64,000 nt of DNA, taken from positions 62,001 to 126,000 of the forward strand of contig NZ_JAGIXS010000001.1 in assembly GCF_030014915.1 (NCBI RefSeq). The letters run 5' to 3'. Source of the stretch: Pelomonas sp. V22 (GTDB lineage Bacteria > Pseudomonadota > Gammaproteobacteria > Burkholderiales > Burkholderiaceae_C). Positions 1 to 8,997 of the stretch are shown in pieces. Position 1 is the first letter of the stretch. Every line of letters starts with the position of its first letter. The notes beneath the pieces were generated by a model. That model had not been told where the DNA came from. It ran no database searches and saw only the letters and a list, made by a program, of their open reading frames with translations. The position numbers and the translations under genes are program-made.

Positions 1-1
1 G

Positions 2-859
2 TCCGAGGTCTGGGGCGACATGCTGCGCGCCGCCGGCGCGACCGAGCGCCTGGTCGAGCTGCTGAACACGCAAAGTCCGGTGCGCGAGCCCGCCACGCCG
101 CAGGCCCTGCCGGCCAGCACCGGTGGCGCCTCTGTGAGCCTCGAAGGCCTGCGTTTCAACTATCCCTCTCGCCCGCAGCATGCGGCCCTCAGCGAGCTGA
201 GCCTCGCCATCGAGCCCGGCCAGACCGTGGCCCTCGTGGGCCCGAGTGGCGCGGGCAAGAGCACGGTGTTCCAGCTGCTGCTGCGCTTCTACGACGCGCA
301 AGCCGGCCGCGTGCGGTTGGACGGCGTGGACATCGCCGCCCTGCCCTTGCACGAGCTGCGCCAGCGCATCGGCCTCGTGCCGCAGGACAGCGTGATCTTC
401 TCGACCAATGCGCTGGAGAACATCCGCTACGGCCGCCCCGAGGCGAGCGACGAGGACGTGAGGGCCGCCGCCAAGGCCGCCTTCGCCGACGAGTTCATCC
501 GCCAGCTGCCTCAGGGCTACGAGACCTTCCTCGGCGAGCGCGGCGTGCGGCTCTCGGGCGGCCAGCGCCAGCGCATCAGCATCGCGCGGGCCATGCTGAA
601 GAACCCGCCGCTCCTGCTGCTCGACGAGGCCACCAGCGCTCTCGATGCCGAGAGCGAGCGCATGGTGCAGGCCGCGCTGGAAGTGGCCATGCGCGACCGC
701 ACGACCCTGGTGATCGCCCACCGCCTGGCCACCGTGCAGAAGGCCGACCGCATCGTGGTGCTGGACCAGGGCCGCATCGTCGAGCAGGGTCGGCACGAGG
801 AGCTGGTGCAGGCCGGCGGCGTCTACGCGCGGCTGGCGGCGCTGCAGTTTCAGGGCTGA
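2..859 (+). CDS. ABC exporter, ATP-binding C-terminal part (5' end outside window)
   Basis: The frame is open from base 2, so the gene enters from upstream and only the end of the transmembrane part plus the nucleotide-binding domain is seen. The first visible residues ([17 protein letters not shown]) are the usual helical linker between the membrane and ATPase domains of MsbA-type half transporters. In order there are Walker A (GPSGAGKST), Q-loop (VPQD), signature LSGGQRQR, Walker [13 protein letters not shown] and the H-loop IAHRLATV, so the ATPase should be active. The domain pairs as a homo- or heterodimer in the inner membrane. The substrate (lipid, peptide or drug) cannot be told from this part. 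Confidence 0.9.
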   Translation, partial: SEVWGDMLRAAGATERLVELLNTQSPVREPATPQALPASTGGASVSLEGLRFNYPSRPQHAALSELSLAIEPGQTVALVGPSGAGKSTVFQLLLRFYDAQAGRVRLDGVDIAALPLHELRQRIGLVPQDSVIFSTNALENIRYGRPEASDEDVRAAAKAAFADEFIRQLPQGYETFLGERGVRLSGGQRQRISIARAMLKNPPLLLLDEATSALDAESERMVQAALEVAMRDRTTLVIAHRLATVQKADRIVVLDQGRIVEQGRHEELVQAGGVYARLAALQFQG

Positions 860-911
860 TCCAGGCTCCAAGGCCTCGGCAACCGGGACCTGAAGCCCCG
901 GATTGCCGGTG

Positions 912-929
912 CCCAGGGCGCCCCCTGGG
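912..929. terminator. GC-rich hairpin after the ABC gene
   Basis: A perfect 7-bp inverted repeat CCCAGGG/CCCTGGG with loop CGCC lies 50 bp after the ABC transporter stop and before the yfiR start. There is no T-run after it, so termination is an inference from position only. Confidence 0.35.
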
Positions 930-997
930 TGCGGGGATGCCGTCCTTGGTTGACGCGCTTGGGGCCCTTAAACTCAGGCCGTCCCGTTGTCTGCCGT

Positions 998-1585
998 ATG
1001 CGTCCTGGTTCCTTTCCGCCCCTTGCTGTTCAGGCCTGCCGAATGCTGGTGTGGTTGTGCGTCGCGGCCGGGCTGCTGGTCGGGCCGGCAGTTGCTGCGG
1101 AGGCGCCGCGGACGCTGGCGCAGGCCCAGACTGGGTTGACCACGGCCGAGCTGGTGAGTGCCATTCTGGGCTACACCGCCTGGATCGAGCCGGACCGCAA
1201 CGGCCTGCTGCTGTGCGTCAGCCGTGGCGCAACGGACGCGGAGGCCATCCTGGCCCATGCCAAGCTCCAGCGCCTGCGCTGGCCGCTGTCGGGCCGCAGC
1301 ATCGAGCCGGACGAACCGCCGCCCACCCCCTGTGACGTGATCATCTTCGAAGGCTGGCAAGCACTGCCGCAGCGGCAAGCTTTGCGCAGCCTGGCGGGGC
1401 GCCCCGTGCTCAGCATCGGTCAGGGCAGCGAATTCTGCAGCGATGGCGGGCTGTTCTGCCTGACGCCGGATTCCGCCGGTCTGCGATTCGAGGTCAACCT
1501 CGATGCGGTGTCGCGCAGCGGGCTGCGCGTTCATCCCCAGGTGCTGCGCCTGGCGCGCCCCCGGCCGCAGGGAGTGTCGGGATGA
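998..1585 (+). CDS. yfiR: YfiR family periplasmic repressor of YfiN
   Basis: Secreted protein of the YfiR/DUF4154 family, which in Pseudomonas holds the membrane diguanylate cyclase YfiN inactive from the periplasm. The ATG at 998 gives a leader of about 34 residues ending in a signal peptide (MLVWLCVAAGLLVGPAVAA); an ATG at 1043 starting directly at that hydrophobic stretch is an alternative. The mature part has the family's cysteines: one in LLLCVSRG, one in TPCDVIIFEGW, and the pair in FCSDGGLFC, spaced like the known second disulfide. The 3' end overlaps yfiN by 4 bp and a YfiB-like lipoprotein follows, so the assignment rests on both sequence and context. Confidence 0.86.
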   Translation: MRPGSFPPLAVQACRMLVWLCVAAGLLVGPAVAAEAPRTLAQAQTGLTTAELVSAILGYTAWIEPDRNGLLLCVSRGATDAEAILAHAKLQRLRWPLSGRSIEPDEPPPTPCDVIIFEGWQALPQRQALRSLAGRPVLSIGQGSEFCSDGGLFCLTPDSAGLRFEVNLDAVSRSGLRVHPQVLRLARPRPQGVSG

Positions 1586-2859
1586 GCACGGACCTGCGCT
1601 CGTCCCCGCTGCCCTCGGTGGCCTCGGTGCTGCGGCGGGCCCAGCTGCGGGTGGCGTTGCTGACCCTGCTGGTGGTTGGCTCGGTGCTGATCGTCGGGAT
1701 GCTGGTGTCCTTGCGGCTCAATCAGCTCAAGCACTTGAACCTGGTGGCTCAATCGCTGGCCTACACGAGCGAGGCTGCTGTGGTCTTCCGGGACGCGCGC
1801 TCGGCAGCCGAGCTGCTGGCCGACGCCGGAGCGCGCGACGAGCTGGCGGGCGCCCGCATCGTGCTGGCTTCGGGCGCCAGTCTTGCGCAATGGCAGCGCC
1901 CGGCGCGCTGGCCAAGGCTGGAAGCCGCCGTCGACATGCTGCTGCCTCTGCATGCCGAAGCCGAGATCCGCTTCCAGGCAGAAGTGGTGGGGCGGCTGCA
2001 GTTGCGTGGTGATGTTGCCCCGCTGCTGGTGGCCCTGGGCTGGTCGCTCGCTGCCGCTGCACTCGGCATGCTCCTGAGCGGCAAGGCCGTGATGCTGATG
2101 ACCCGACGGCTCACGCAGATGATCGAGGCACCCTTGAGTGATCTGGCGGCGCAGTCACGCCACGTTCGCGAGGCCAGGGCCTACAGGACCCGAGTCCGCG
2201 GGGCCTCCATCCGTGAGATAGACGCGCTGGCCAACGATCTGAACGCGCTGCTGGACGAGGTGCTGGCGCGCGAAGCTGAGCTGCTCCACCGGCACGAGGC
2301 CTTGCAGTCCGACCATGCCGACCTGGCAGAGCGCGCCAGCCGCGACTCGCTCACCGGGGTGGCCAACCGCGCGCATTTCGAGCACCGGCTGGTCGAGGCC
2401 CTGGCCCGGGCCGATGCAGGCGGCACGCGGCTGGCGCTCTTGTTCATCGATGCCGACCGGTTCAAGCAGATCAACGACCAGCATGGCCATGAGGCCGGCG
2501 ATCAGGTGCTCATCGCGCTGGCCCAACGCGTTCGCAGCGCCGTGCGCGAGCATGACCTGGTGGCGCGGTTGGGAGGCGATGAGTTCGTGGTGCTGATCGA
2601 GCCCTTGCGCCATGCCGACGATGCCCACCGCGTGACGCAGCAGATCGAGGCGCTGGTGGCGCGCCCGCTGGCCCTGCCGACCGCCGCCGGCCCCATCGAG
2701 ATCACGCCCGGCATCAGCGTTGGCGTGGCCCTCTATCCTGACCATGGGCACAGCGCCGAAGCCCTGCTCAGGCACGCAGATGAATCCATGTACCGACGCA
2801 AGCGCGTGCGCCGGCTCAACCCCGCCGAGCAAGCCGTGAGCGACGTCTCGAGAGACTGA
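1582..2859 (+). CDS. yfiN: Membrane diguanylate cyclase YfiN (TpbB-like)
   Basis: Makes cyclic di-GMP from two GTP in the cytoplasm in response to envelope signals relayed by YfiR. Transmembrane segments lie near residues 24-44 and 147-167. The roughly 100-residue periplasmic part between them fits a CHASE8 sensor, and a HAMP-like linker follows. The GGDEF domain runs from about 252 to 415. The active-site GGDEF is intact at 331-335, and an RxxD product-inhibition site (REHD, 322-325) lies five residues before it, so the enzyme should be active and feedback-inhibited. It overlaps yfiR (ATGA), which supports co-translation. Confidence 0.9.
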   Translation: MSTDLRSSPLPSVASVLRRAQLRVALLTLLVVGSVLIVGMLVSLRLNQLKHLNLVAQSLAYTSEAAVVFRDARSAAELLADAGARDELAGARIVLASGASLAQWQRPARWPRLEAAVDMLLPLHAEAEIRFQAEVVGRLQLRGDVAPLLVALGWSLAAAALGMLLSGKAVMLMTRRLTQMIEAPLSDLAAQSRHVREARAYRTRVRGASIREIDALANDLNALLDEVLAREAELLHRHEALQSDHADLAERASRDSLTGVANRAHFEHRLVEALARADAGGTRLALLFIDADRFKQINDQHGHEAGDQVLIALAQRVRSAVREHDLVARLGGDEFVVLIEPLRHADDAHRVTQQIEALVARPLALPTAAGPIEITPGISVGVALYPDHGHSAEALLRHADESMYRRKRVRRLNPAEQAVSDVSRD

Positions 2860-2907
2860 GCTCGCACTTGCAACGACCAGGCTCGGCCCATTTGCCCCCA
2901 CAAGCCC

Positions 2908-3420
2908 ATGAAGTTGATCCCACGCCGAAGCCTTCTCTGCCTGCCCCTGTCGGTCTTCGTGGCGGCCTGCCAGCAGGCGCCGCTGCAGCCCTCCGAGCTC
3001 TCGCGCCCCCAGCCTCTGACGGCAGTTCAGGCGCGTGCGCTGCGCGAGCTGGGCTTCGCGCCGGTTGGCGACGACTGGGCCCTGAACCTCGCGGCAAGCG
3101 TGCTGTTCGAGTTCGATTCCGATCAGGTCCGCCCCTTGCAGAAGCAGCAACTGGAGCGCATCGGCCGCACGCTGGCCCAGGTCGGCTTGCTGGGGCTTCG
3201 CGTGGAGGGCCACAGCGACAACGTCGGCGATGCCGAGTACAACAAGCGGCTGTCCTTGCGTCGCGCCGGTTCCGTTGCGCAGGTCCTGGCAGGCGCTGGC
3301 TTGCTGCGGGCCCATTTGCCGACGCAAGGCTTTGGCAGCGCCAAGCCGATTGCCGACAACGGCAACGAGCCCGGCCGGGCGCAGAACCGCCGCGTGGTGC
3401 TGATCGCCCCCTCGCTCTAG
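2908..3420 (+). CDS. yfiB: YfiB-like OmpA-family lipoprotein
   Basis: A 170-residue outer-membrane lipoprotein. The N-terminus is a lipoprotein signal with lipobox VAAC (Cys about residue 22). The C-terminal half is an OmpA/Pal peptidoglycan-binding domain: FEFDSDQVRP, the central VEGHSDNVGDAEYN and the final GRAQNRRVVL are typical. In the YfiBNR system this protein sequesters YfiR at the peptidoglycan and so releases YfiN. It follows yfiN by 48 bp and completes the three-gene module. A general Pal paralogue is possible, but the position argues for YfiB. Confidence 0.86.
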   Translation: MKLIPRRSLLCLPLSVFVAACQQAPLQPSELSRPQPLTAVQARALRELGFAPVGDDWALNLAASVLFEFDSDQVRPLQKQQLERIGRTLAQVGLLGLRVEGHSDNVGDAEYNKRLSLRRAGSVAQVLAGAGLLRAHLPTQGFGSAKPIADNGNEPGRAQNRRVVLIAPSL

Positions 3421-3483
3421 GCGCATGGGGCGAAAGCGCTGCCTGGCAGCGCGGGTGCACCCGCACTGCGCCAGAATCGCCCG

Positions 3484-4452
3484 ATGAGCATGCGCACCCT
3501 CGTCGAACTGTTGATCCAGCACGGCACCCTGCTGGTTTTCTTGGTGACGTTTGCGGCGCGTGTCGGCCTGCCGGTGCCGGCCGCACCGCTGCTGGTGGTG
3601 GCCGGTGGCCTGGCGGCGAACGGCGAGCTCTCGGCCCCCGGCCTGCTGGGCGCCACCTTGCTGGCCAACCTGCTGGGCGATGCGGTCTGGTTCCAGGCCG
3701 GCCGCGCCTACGGCCACCGGGTGCTGAAGCTGCTGTGCCGGATCTCGCTGTCGCCGGATTCCTGCGTGCGGCAGAGCGAATCGATGATCGCCCGCTGGGG
3801 CGGCAGCTCGCTGCTGGCGGCCAAGTTCCTGCCCGGCATCTCGGTCGTGGCCGCGCCCATGGCCGGGGCGCTGGGCATGCCCTGGCTGCGCTTCCTCAGC
3901 TTCGACCTCGCGGCCGGGGCCCTGTGGAGCGGCGTCTTCCTCGGCCTCGGTCTCTTGCTCAGCGAGCAGATCCAGCAGACCCTGGACCTGCTTGCCAATG
4001 CCGGCATCGCGGCGGCGGCAGGCCTGCTGCTGATCGTGGCTGTGCTCGTCTTGCGCCGCTGGTGGCGCCGGCGCCGCTTCCTGCGTGACGTGGCGTCGCC
4101 GCGCATCTCGGTCAGCGAGGCCTTCGCGCTGATCGAGCAGGGGCTGGAGCCGATCTTCGTGGACGTGCGTGGCGAGGCCGGTCGCGCTGCCGATCCCCGC
4201 CATATCCCGGGTGCGTTGTCGCTGGAGCAACTGCGAATTCGCCGCGAACAGCAGGCGGCCTTGCCCAGCGACATCGAGCTCGTGCTGTATTGCAATTGCC
4301 CGAACGAGGTCTCGGCCGCCATCGCCGCCAATACCCTGGCCAGCCAGGGCTACACCCGCGCCCGCGCGCTGACGGGCGGCCTTGAGGGCTGGGCGCGAGC
4401 CGGTCGGCCTTTGGCCGGCACGGCCGCCGCGGCCGAGCTGTCGGCTGAATAG
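3484..4452 (+). CDS. DedA-family membrane protein fused to a rhodanese domain
   Basis: Residues 1-205 form a DedA/SNARE-associated membrane protein: several hydrophobic helices, the re-entrant-like [15 protein letters not shown], and the family motif region [18 protein letters not shown]. DedA proteins act in lipid scrambling and envelope homeostasis. After a basic linker (RRWWRRRRF), residues about 215-315 form a cytoplasmic rhodanese domain with [11 protein letters not shown] and the active-site loop [13 protein letters not shown]. This loop carries two cysteines, either of which could carry sulfane sulfur. Such fusions are known in beta- and gammaproteobacteria, but their joint function is not established. 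thyA starts 10 bp after the stop. Confidence 0.85.
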   Translation: MSMRTLVELLIQHGTLLVFLVTFAARVGLPVPAAPLLVVAGGLAANGELSAPGLLGATLLANLLGDAVWFQAGRAYGHRVLKLLCRISLSPDSCVRQSESMIARWGGSSLLAAKFLPGISVVAAPMAGALGMPWLRFLSFDLAAGALWSGVFLGLGLLLSEQIQQTLDLLANAGIAAAAGLLLIVAVLVLRRWWRRRRFLRDVASPRISVSEAFALIEQGLEPIFVDVRGEAGRAADPRHIPGALSLEQLRIRREQQAALPSDIELVLYCNCPNEVSAAIAANTLASQGYTRARALTGGLEGWARAGRPLAGTAAAAELSAE

Positions 4453-4462
4453 AATCCCCGCC

Positions 4463-5269
4463 ATGCAGAGCGCCCCCTCCCAATACGAATCCTTCATGCG
4501 CCATGTGTTCGAGCATGGCGTTACCAAGGCCGACCGCACCGGCACCGGCACGCGCAGCGTGTTCGGCCACCAGATGCGCTTCAACCTGGCGGAGGGCTTT
4601 CCGCTGGTGACGACCAAGAAGGTGCACCTGAAGTCCATCATCCTGGAGCTCCTGTGGTTCCTGCGCGGCGATTCCAACGTCCAGTGGCTGCAGGAACGCG
4701 GCTGCACGATCTGGAACGAATGGGCGCGTGAAGATGGCTCGCTCGGCCCGGTCTACGGTGTGCAATGGCGCAGCTGGCCCAAGGCCGACGGCAGCCATGT
4801 GGACCAGATTGCCGAGGTGGTGAAGCAGCTCAAGACCAACCCGGATTCACGCCGCATCATCGTGAGCGCCTGGAACGTGGCCGAGCTGGACCAGATGGCC
4901 CTGATGCCCTGCCACGCCTTTTTCCAGTTCTACGTGGCAGACGGAAAGCTCAGTTGCCAGCTCTACCAGCGCAGCGCGGATATTTTCCTCGGCGTGCCCT
5001 TCAATATCGCAAGCTATGCCTTGCTGACCCAGATGCTGGCCCAGCAATGCGATCTGGCGCTCGGCGATTTCATCTGGACCGGTGGCGACTGCCACATCTA
5101 CAGCAACCATTTCGAACAGGTGCAGACCCAGCTGTCGCGCGAGCCCCTGCCCTACCCGACCATGAACATCAAGCGCCGGCCGGCCTCGATCTTCGACTAC
5201 GAGTACGAGGACTTCGAGCTGGTGGGCTATGAGTCGCATCCGGCCATCAAGGCGCCTGTGGCCGTATGA
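4463..5269 (+). CDS. thyA: Thymidylate synthase
   Basis: Converts dUMP and methylene-tetrahydrofolate to dTMP and dihydrofolate. The ATG at 4463 begins the usual N-terminus ([13 protein letters not shown]) and gives 268 residues, close to the E. coli length. Visible motifs are the folate/dUMP-binding [17 protein letters not shown], the catalytic cysteine in [12 protein letters not shown], the phosphate-binding [19 protein letters not shown] and the C-terminal [10 protein letters not shown] that closes over the active site. folA follows at 70 bp and recycles the dihydrofolate made here, so the two form a functional pair. Confidence 0.97.
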   Translation: MQSAPSQYESFMRHVFEHGVTKADRTGTGTRSVFGHQMRFNLAEGFPLVTTKKVHLKSIILELLWFLRGDSNVQWLQERGCTIWNEWAREDGSLGPVYGVQWRSWPKADGSHVDQIAEVVKQLKTNPDSRRIIVSAWNVAELDQMALMPCHAFFQFYVADGKLSCQLYQRSADIFLGVPFNIASYALLTQMLAQQCDLALGDFIWTGGDCHIYSNHFEQVQTQLSREPLPYPTMNIKRRPASIFDYEYEDFELVGYESHPAIKAPVAV

Positions 5270-5339
5270 GCCCCGCACGGCCGCCCGAAGGGGCTCATTC
5301 CCGCTCGGCGGGACAGCGCGCAGCGCTCAGGGTGCCAAC

Positions 5340-5852
5340 ATGAGCTTGATCACCCTGATCGCTGGCGTGGCCAGCGATGGCGCCATAGGCCGCAACAACG
5401 AGCTGCTGTGGCGCCTCCCCGAGGACCTGGCGCATTTCAAGGCGCTGACGCTCGGCCACCCGGTCGTCATGGGCCGCAAGACCTGGGACTCGCTGCCCGA
5501 GCGCTTCCGGCCGCTACCGGGTCGGCGCAACATCGTGCTGAGCCGCCAGGCCGGTCTGCAATTGCCGGGCGCCGAGGTCCTGCCCAGCCTGGACGCGGCG
5601 CTGCAGGCCTGCCGCGATGTACCGCAAGTCTTCGTCATCGGTGGCGCGCAGATCTACGCGGCCGCCCTGCCCCTGGCGCAACGCCTGGAGCTGACCGAGG
5701 TAGATGCCGTGTACGCCGATGCCGACGCGCATTTCCCGGCCTGGGACACGCAAATATTCAAACCGGTGTCGCGCGAGTCGCATACAAGCGCCAGCGGCCT
5801 GGCCTTCCATTTCGCGCGCTATGAGCGCGCACACGAACCCAAGGAATCCTGA
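5340..5852 (+). CDS. folA: Dihydrofolate reductase
   Basis: NADPH-dependent reduction of dihydrofolate to tetrahydrofolate. The ATG at 5340 opens the standard N-terminus SLITLIAGVASDGAIGRNN, giving 170 residues. Family landmarks are LLWRLPEDLAHFK with the catalytic acidic residue, the cofactor motif VMGRKTWDSLP, RNIVLSR, and FVIGGAQIYAAAL near the nucleotide site. It lies just downstream of thyA, its metabolic partner. The next gene begins 1 bp after its stop. Confidence 0.97.
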   Translation: MSLITLIAGVASDGAIGRNNELLWRLPEDLAHFKALTLGHPVVMGRKTWDSLPERFRPLPGRRNIVLSRQAGLQLPGAEVLPSLDAALQACRDVPQVFVIGGAQIYAAALPLAQRLELTEVDAVYADADAHFPAWDTQIFKPVSRESHTSASGLAFHFARYERAHEPKES

Positions 5853-5853
5853 T

Positions 5854-6432
5854 ATGTCCGGACATGGTTTTCACGTCCACGGCCCGCACGACCACGAGCT
5901 GGAGCATGCGGCGCAGCACGAGCCCAAGGGCCTCGCTGGCCAGTTGGCGGTGATCACCGCCATTCTTGCGACGGTCGGCGCCATGTTCTCCTACATGGGT
6001 GGCGCCACACAGGCCAATGCCGGCCTCTACAAGAACGACGCCGCGATCAAGAAGACCGAGGCCGCCAACCGCTGGGCCTACTACCAGGCCAAGAGCAGCA
6101 AGCAGAACCTGACCGAGATCGCGCTGGACCTCTCGACCAGCGAAGAGCAGAAGGCAAAGTACAAGCAGAAGATCGAGCGCTACGAGGGCGAGAAGAACGC
6201 GATCAAGGCGGAAGCCGAGAAGCTCGAAGCCGAATCCAGCGAACTGGACCACAAGAGCGCGGAGCAGATGCACCAGCATCACCGCTGGGCCCAGGCAACC
6301 ACGGCGCTGTCGGTCTCCATCGCGCTGGCCGCGATCGCCTTGCTCACGAAGAAGCGCTGGATGGAAGTCGCCACCATCGCCATGGGCCTCGTTGGCATCG
6401 CCCTTGGCGGCGTGGCCTGGTTCCACCTCTGA
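5854..6432 (+). CDS. DUF4337 membrane protein
   Basis: A 192-residue protein of unknown function resembling the DUF4337 family. The N-terminus is histidine-rich (GHGFHVHGPHDHELEH), which could bind metal. A transmembrane helix near residues 30-50 follows, then the family-typical NRWAYYQAKSSKQNL. Next comes a lysine/glutamate-rich coiled coil (about 85-135) and two more hydrophobic helices at the C-terminus. It starts one base after the folA stop, so it is probably cotranscribed, but no folate role is implied. Confidence 0.78.
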   Translation: MSGHGFHVHGPHDHELEHAAQHEPKGLAGQLAVITAILATVGAMFSYMGGATQANAGLYKNDAAIKKTEAANRWAYYQAKSSKQNLTEIALDLSTSEEQKAKYKQKIERYEGEKNAIKAEAEKLEAESSELDHKSAEQMHQHHRWAQATTALSVSIALAAIALLTKKRWMEVATIAMGLVGIALGGVAWFHL

Positions 6433-6446
6433 CAAGGACGAAAACC

Positions 6447-7214
6447 ATGAAGCTGGCGACCTGGAATGTGAACTCCTTGGGCGTGCGCCTGCCGCAACTG
6501 CTCGACTGGCTTGCCGCCAATCCGGTCGATGCCCTCGTGCTGCAAGAAACCAAGCTGACCGACGACAAGTTCCCCACGATGGAGATCGGCGCGGCCGGCT
6601 ACCAGGTGCAGTGGTTCGGCCAGAAGACCTACAACGGCGTGGCCCTGATCAGCAAGACGCCGGCCGACCTGGTGGTCAAGAACATCCCGGGCTTTGCCGA
6701 CGACCAGGCCCGCGTGATCGCTGGCGCCGTGAATGGCGTGCGCGTCATCGGCGCCTACTTCCCCAACGGCCAGGCACCCGACAGCGACAAGTTCGTCTAC
6801 AAGATGGCCTGGCTCAACGCGCTGCGCGCCTGGGTGCAGGCCGAGCTGCAAGCGAACGACAAGCTCGTGCTGATGGGCGACTACAACATCGCTCCGGAAG
6901 ACCGTGACGTCTACGACCCGGTGGGCTGGGCCGGCCAGATCCACTGCACGCCCGAGGAACGCGCGCATTTCCAGGGCCTGCTGGACCTGGGCCTGGTGGA
7001 CGCCTTCCGCATGTTTGAGCAGGCGCCCAAGAGCTGGAGCTGGTGGGACTACCGAAATCTCGCCTTCCGCAAGAACCAGGGGCTGCGCATCGACCACATC
7101 CTGGTCTCCAAGGCCCTGCAATCAGGGGTCAGGTCTTGCGTGATCGACAAGCTGCCACGCAAGAACGAGCGGCCGAGCGACCACGCGCCAGTGATCGTCG
7201 AGATCGACCTCTGA
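6447..7214 (+). CDS. xthA: Exodeoxyribonuclease III / AP endonuclease
   Basis: DNA repair nuclease of the EEP superfamily that cuts at abasic sites and degrades 3' ends. The 255-residue protein begins with the family N-terminus MKLATWNVNSLGVRLPQLLDWL and has the metal-binding glutamate in LVLQETKL, the catalytic MGDYNIAPEDRDV and the C-terminal SDHAPVIVEIDL. The stop codon abuts the stop of the convergent FAD oxidoreductase (TGATCA across 7212-7217), leaving no spacer. Confidence 0.95.
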   Translation: MKLATWNVNSLGVRLPQLLDWLAANPVDALVLQETKLTDDKFPTMEIGAAGYQVQWFGQKTYNGVALISKTPADLVVKNIPGFADDQARVIAGAVNGVRVIGAYFPNGQAPDSDKFVYKMAWLNALRAWVQAELQANDKLVLMGDYNIAPEDRDVYDPVGWAGQIHCTPEERAHFQGLLDLGLVDAFRMFEQAPKSWSWWDYRNLAFRKNQGLRIDHILVSKALQSGVRSCVIDKLPRKNERPSDHAPVIVEIDL

Positions 7215-8528
7215 TCAGCCCGCCGCCCGCTCCCTGAGAGCATCGCGCAGCTCGGCCCAGCTGTAGCTGGCTTGCGCGGCCAGCAGGCCGAGCTTGCCGA
7301 ATACCGGCGTCAGGCCATAGCGACTCAAGGCAGCAGGCAAGGGCTTGCGTCCGTGAATGGCATCGGCGAGCAACTCGCCGGCCACCGTTGTCGGCGCCAC
7401 GCCGTGCCCCCCAAAGGCCTGGGCGAACCAGAGGCCCGGTGACAGCTCGCCGATCTGCGGCATCTTGTGGCGGGCATAGCTCATCAGACCGCTCCAGGCA
7501 TGCTCGATGCGCACGCCAGCCAGTTGCGGGTAGACCTTCAGCATGTCGGCGCGCAGCAGCTCGGCAATGCGCTCCGGCGCTCGCTCCAGTGTCGAGATGC
7601 GGCCACCCCACAGCAGCCGGCGGTCGGGCATCAGCCGGTAGTAGTCAAAGGCAAAGCGGTTGTCGTACAGCGCTGCCGGTGTGCGGATTGGATTGAGCGC
7701 CCCAGACAGCGGCTCGGTAGCCATCACGTAAGTGGCAATGGGCAAGCGGGCGCCAGTCAGCTCGGGCAACAGGCCTTGCAGATAGCCGCCGCCGGCGATG
7801 ACCACTTGCTGCGCCTCGAGGCTGGCGCCGTTCCCGGTCCAGAGTCGAAAGCCTCCGCCAGCCTTCGGTTCGAGGCGTGCCAGCGCGCAGTGCTCATGAA
7901 CGCGCCCGCCGTCCGCTTCAATCGCTTGAGCCAGGCCCAAGGCGTATTTCAAGGGATGGAAGTGGAAAGCGTCGCGCTCCATCAGGCCGCAACCGTAGCG
8001 CTCGCTGTCCAACCAGTCGCGCACTTGCGCGGCATCGACCTCGTCCCAGACCGTGCCGAAATGCTCCCGCAGGAAGTCGCGCTGCGCCTGCATCTCGGCG
8101 CTGGCGCGGGCACTGCCGCGGAACCAGTTCAGGAGCAGCGCGCCGCCTTCGATGCGGTCGCAATCAATGGCGTGCCGCTGGATGCGGTCGCGTATCAGCC
8201 CCACGGCCGAGCGGCTCAAGGCATAGAGCTCGCGGGCCGGTCCGGGGCCGAGGTCCAGCAGCAGTTCGCGCGCGTCGCGGCTGTAGCCACCGAACACGAA
8301 ACCGCCGTTGCGGCCGGAGGCGCCGTGGCCGATGCGCATGGCCTCCAGCACGGCCACGCCCCTCATGCCGCGCTCCTGCAAACCTCGCGCAGTGGCGAGG
8401 CCGGCAAAGCCGCCGCCTACGACGGCGACTTCAAGCTGAGTGCCGGTGCCGGCAAGCGAGGAGAACTGGATCTTCGGAGCGGTGGCGGCGTAGTAGCTGG
8501 CGGGCTTTGAGTCATTGGCAAGAGGCAT
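7215..8528 (-). CDS. FAD-dependent oxidoreductase, gamma-glutamylputrescine oxidase (PuuB)-like
   Basis: A DAO-family flavoenzyme of 437 residues. The N-terminal ASYYAATAP resembles PuuB/OrdL proteins. The FAD-binding Rossmann motif VAVVGGGFAGLATARGL is at about 33-49, and GHGASGRNGGFVFGG lies at the active site. Conserved C-terminal GGHGVAPTTVAGELLAD completes the dinucleotide fold. The predicted reaction is oxidative deamination of an amine or amino-acid derivative with H2O2 release; the substrate is not certain because no other puu gene is nearby. A MarR-type regulator lies 4 bp upstream in the same orientation, so the two are probably one transcript. Confidence 0.85.
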   Translation of the reverse strand: MPLANDSKPASYYAATAPKIQFSSLAGTGTQLEVAVVGGGFAGLATARGLQERGMRGVAVLEAMRIGHGASGRNGGFVFGGYSRDARELLLDLGPGPARELYALSRSAVGLIRDRIQRHAIDCDRIEGGALLLNWFRGSARASAEMQAQRDFLREHFGTVWDEVDAAQVRDWLDSERYGCGLMERDAFHFHPLKYALGLAQAIEADGGRVHEHCALARLEPKAGGGFRLWTGNGASLEAQQVVIAGGGYLQGLLPELTGARLPIATYVMATEPLSGALNPIRTPAALYDNRFAFDYYRLMPDRRLLWGGRISTLERAPERIAELLRADMLKVYPQLAGVRIEHAWSGLMSYARHKMPQIGELSPGLWFAQAFGGHGVAPTTVAGELLADAIHGRKPLPAALSRYGLTPVFGKLGLLAAQASYSWAELRDALRERAAG

Positions 8529-8532
8529 GTGG

Positions 8533-8991
8533 CTATTCTGCCGCCGCCTCCTCCCGCATCAGGGCCAGGCACTCGTCGAGCAAGGCATGCAGGCGCTGCA
8601 CGCGCTCATCGCCGAGTGTGGCGTTGACCGACAACTGTGCGCGCTTCCAATCCGCCTTCATCTCGGCGCGCTTGGTGCGGCCAACTGCTGTCACTTGCAC
8701 CAGCAGGCTGCGGGCGTCTTCGCCGGGCAGTTGCTCCACCAAACCGGCGTTGACCAAAGGCTGCAGATTGCGGCTGAGCGTCGAGGCATCGAGCCCCATG
8801 CGTTTTGCGAGCTGCCCCGGCGCCAAGGGGCCGAGATGGTCGATGTGCGAGAGCAGCGAGTACTGCGTGGTCTTGAGTCCGGTCTCGCTGAAGAAGGGCT
8901 CGCAGTGCTGCGACACAAGCCGGGCCAACTGGCGCAGCTTGAAGTTGGTGCAGCCCTGCGGGCTGCCGGGCTTTGTGGTGCGACTTGCCAT
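8533..8991 (-). CDS. MarR family transcriptional regulator
   Basis: A 152-residue winged-helix repressor. Residues 45-110 show the MarR fold: YSLLSHIDHLGPLAPGQLAKRMGLDASTLSRNLQPL (recognition helix) followed by the wing region GLVEQLPGEDARSLLVQVT. It is transcribed away from the thioesterase gene and immediately precedes the flavin oxidase on its own strand. A doubled palindrome fills the divergent intergenic region, so autoregulation plus control of both flanking transcripts is likely. The ligand is unknown. Confidence 0.9.
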   Translation of the reverse strand: MASRTTKPGSPQGCTNFKLRQLARLVSQHCEPFFSETGLKTTQYSLLSHIDHLGPLAPGQLAKRMGLDASTLSRNLQPLVNAGLVEQLPGEDARSLLVQVTAVGRTKRAEMKADWKRAQLSVNATLGDERVQRLHALLDECLALMREEAAAE

Positions 8992-8997
8992 GGCTTG

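Noticed and set aside
2155-4707. An 850-codon minus-strand frame over yfiN, yfiB and the DedA gene
   Set aside because: It crosses three recognisable plus-strand genes and their gaps, has no domain signature and reads as complement of high-GC codons.
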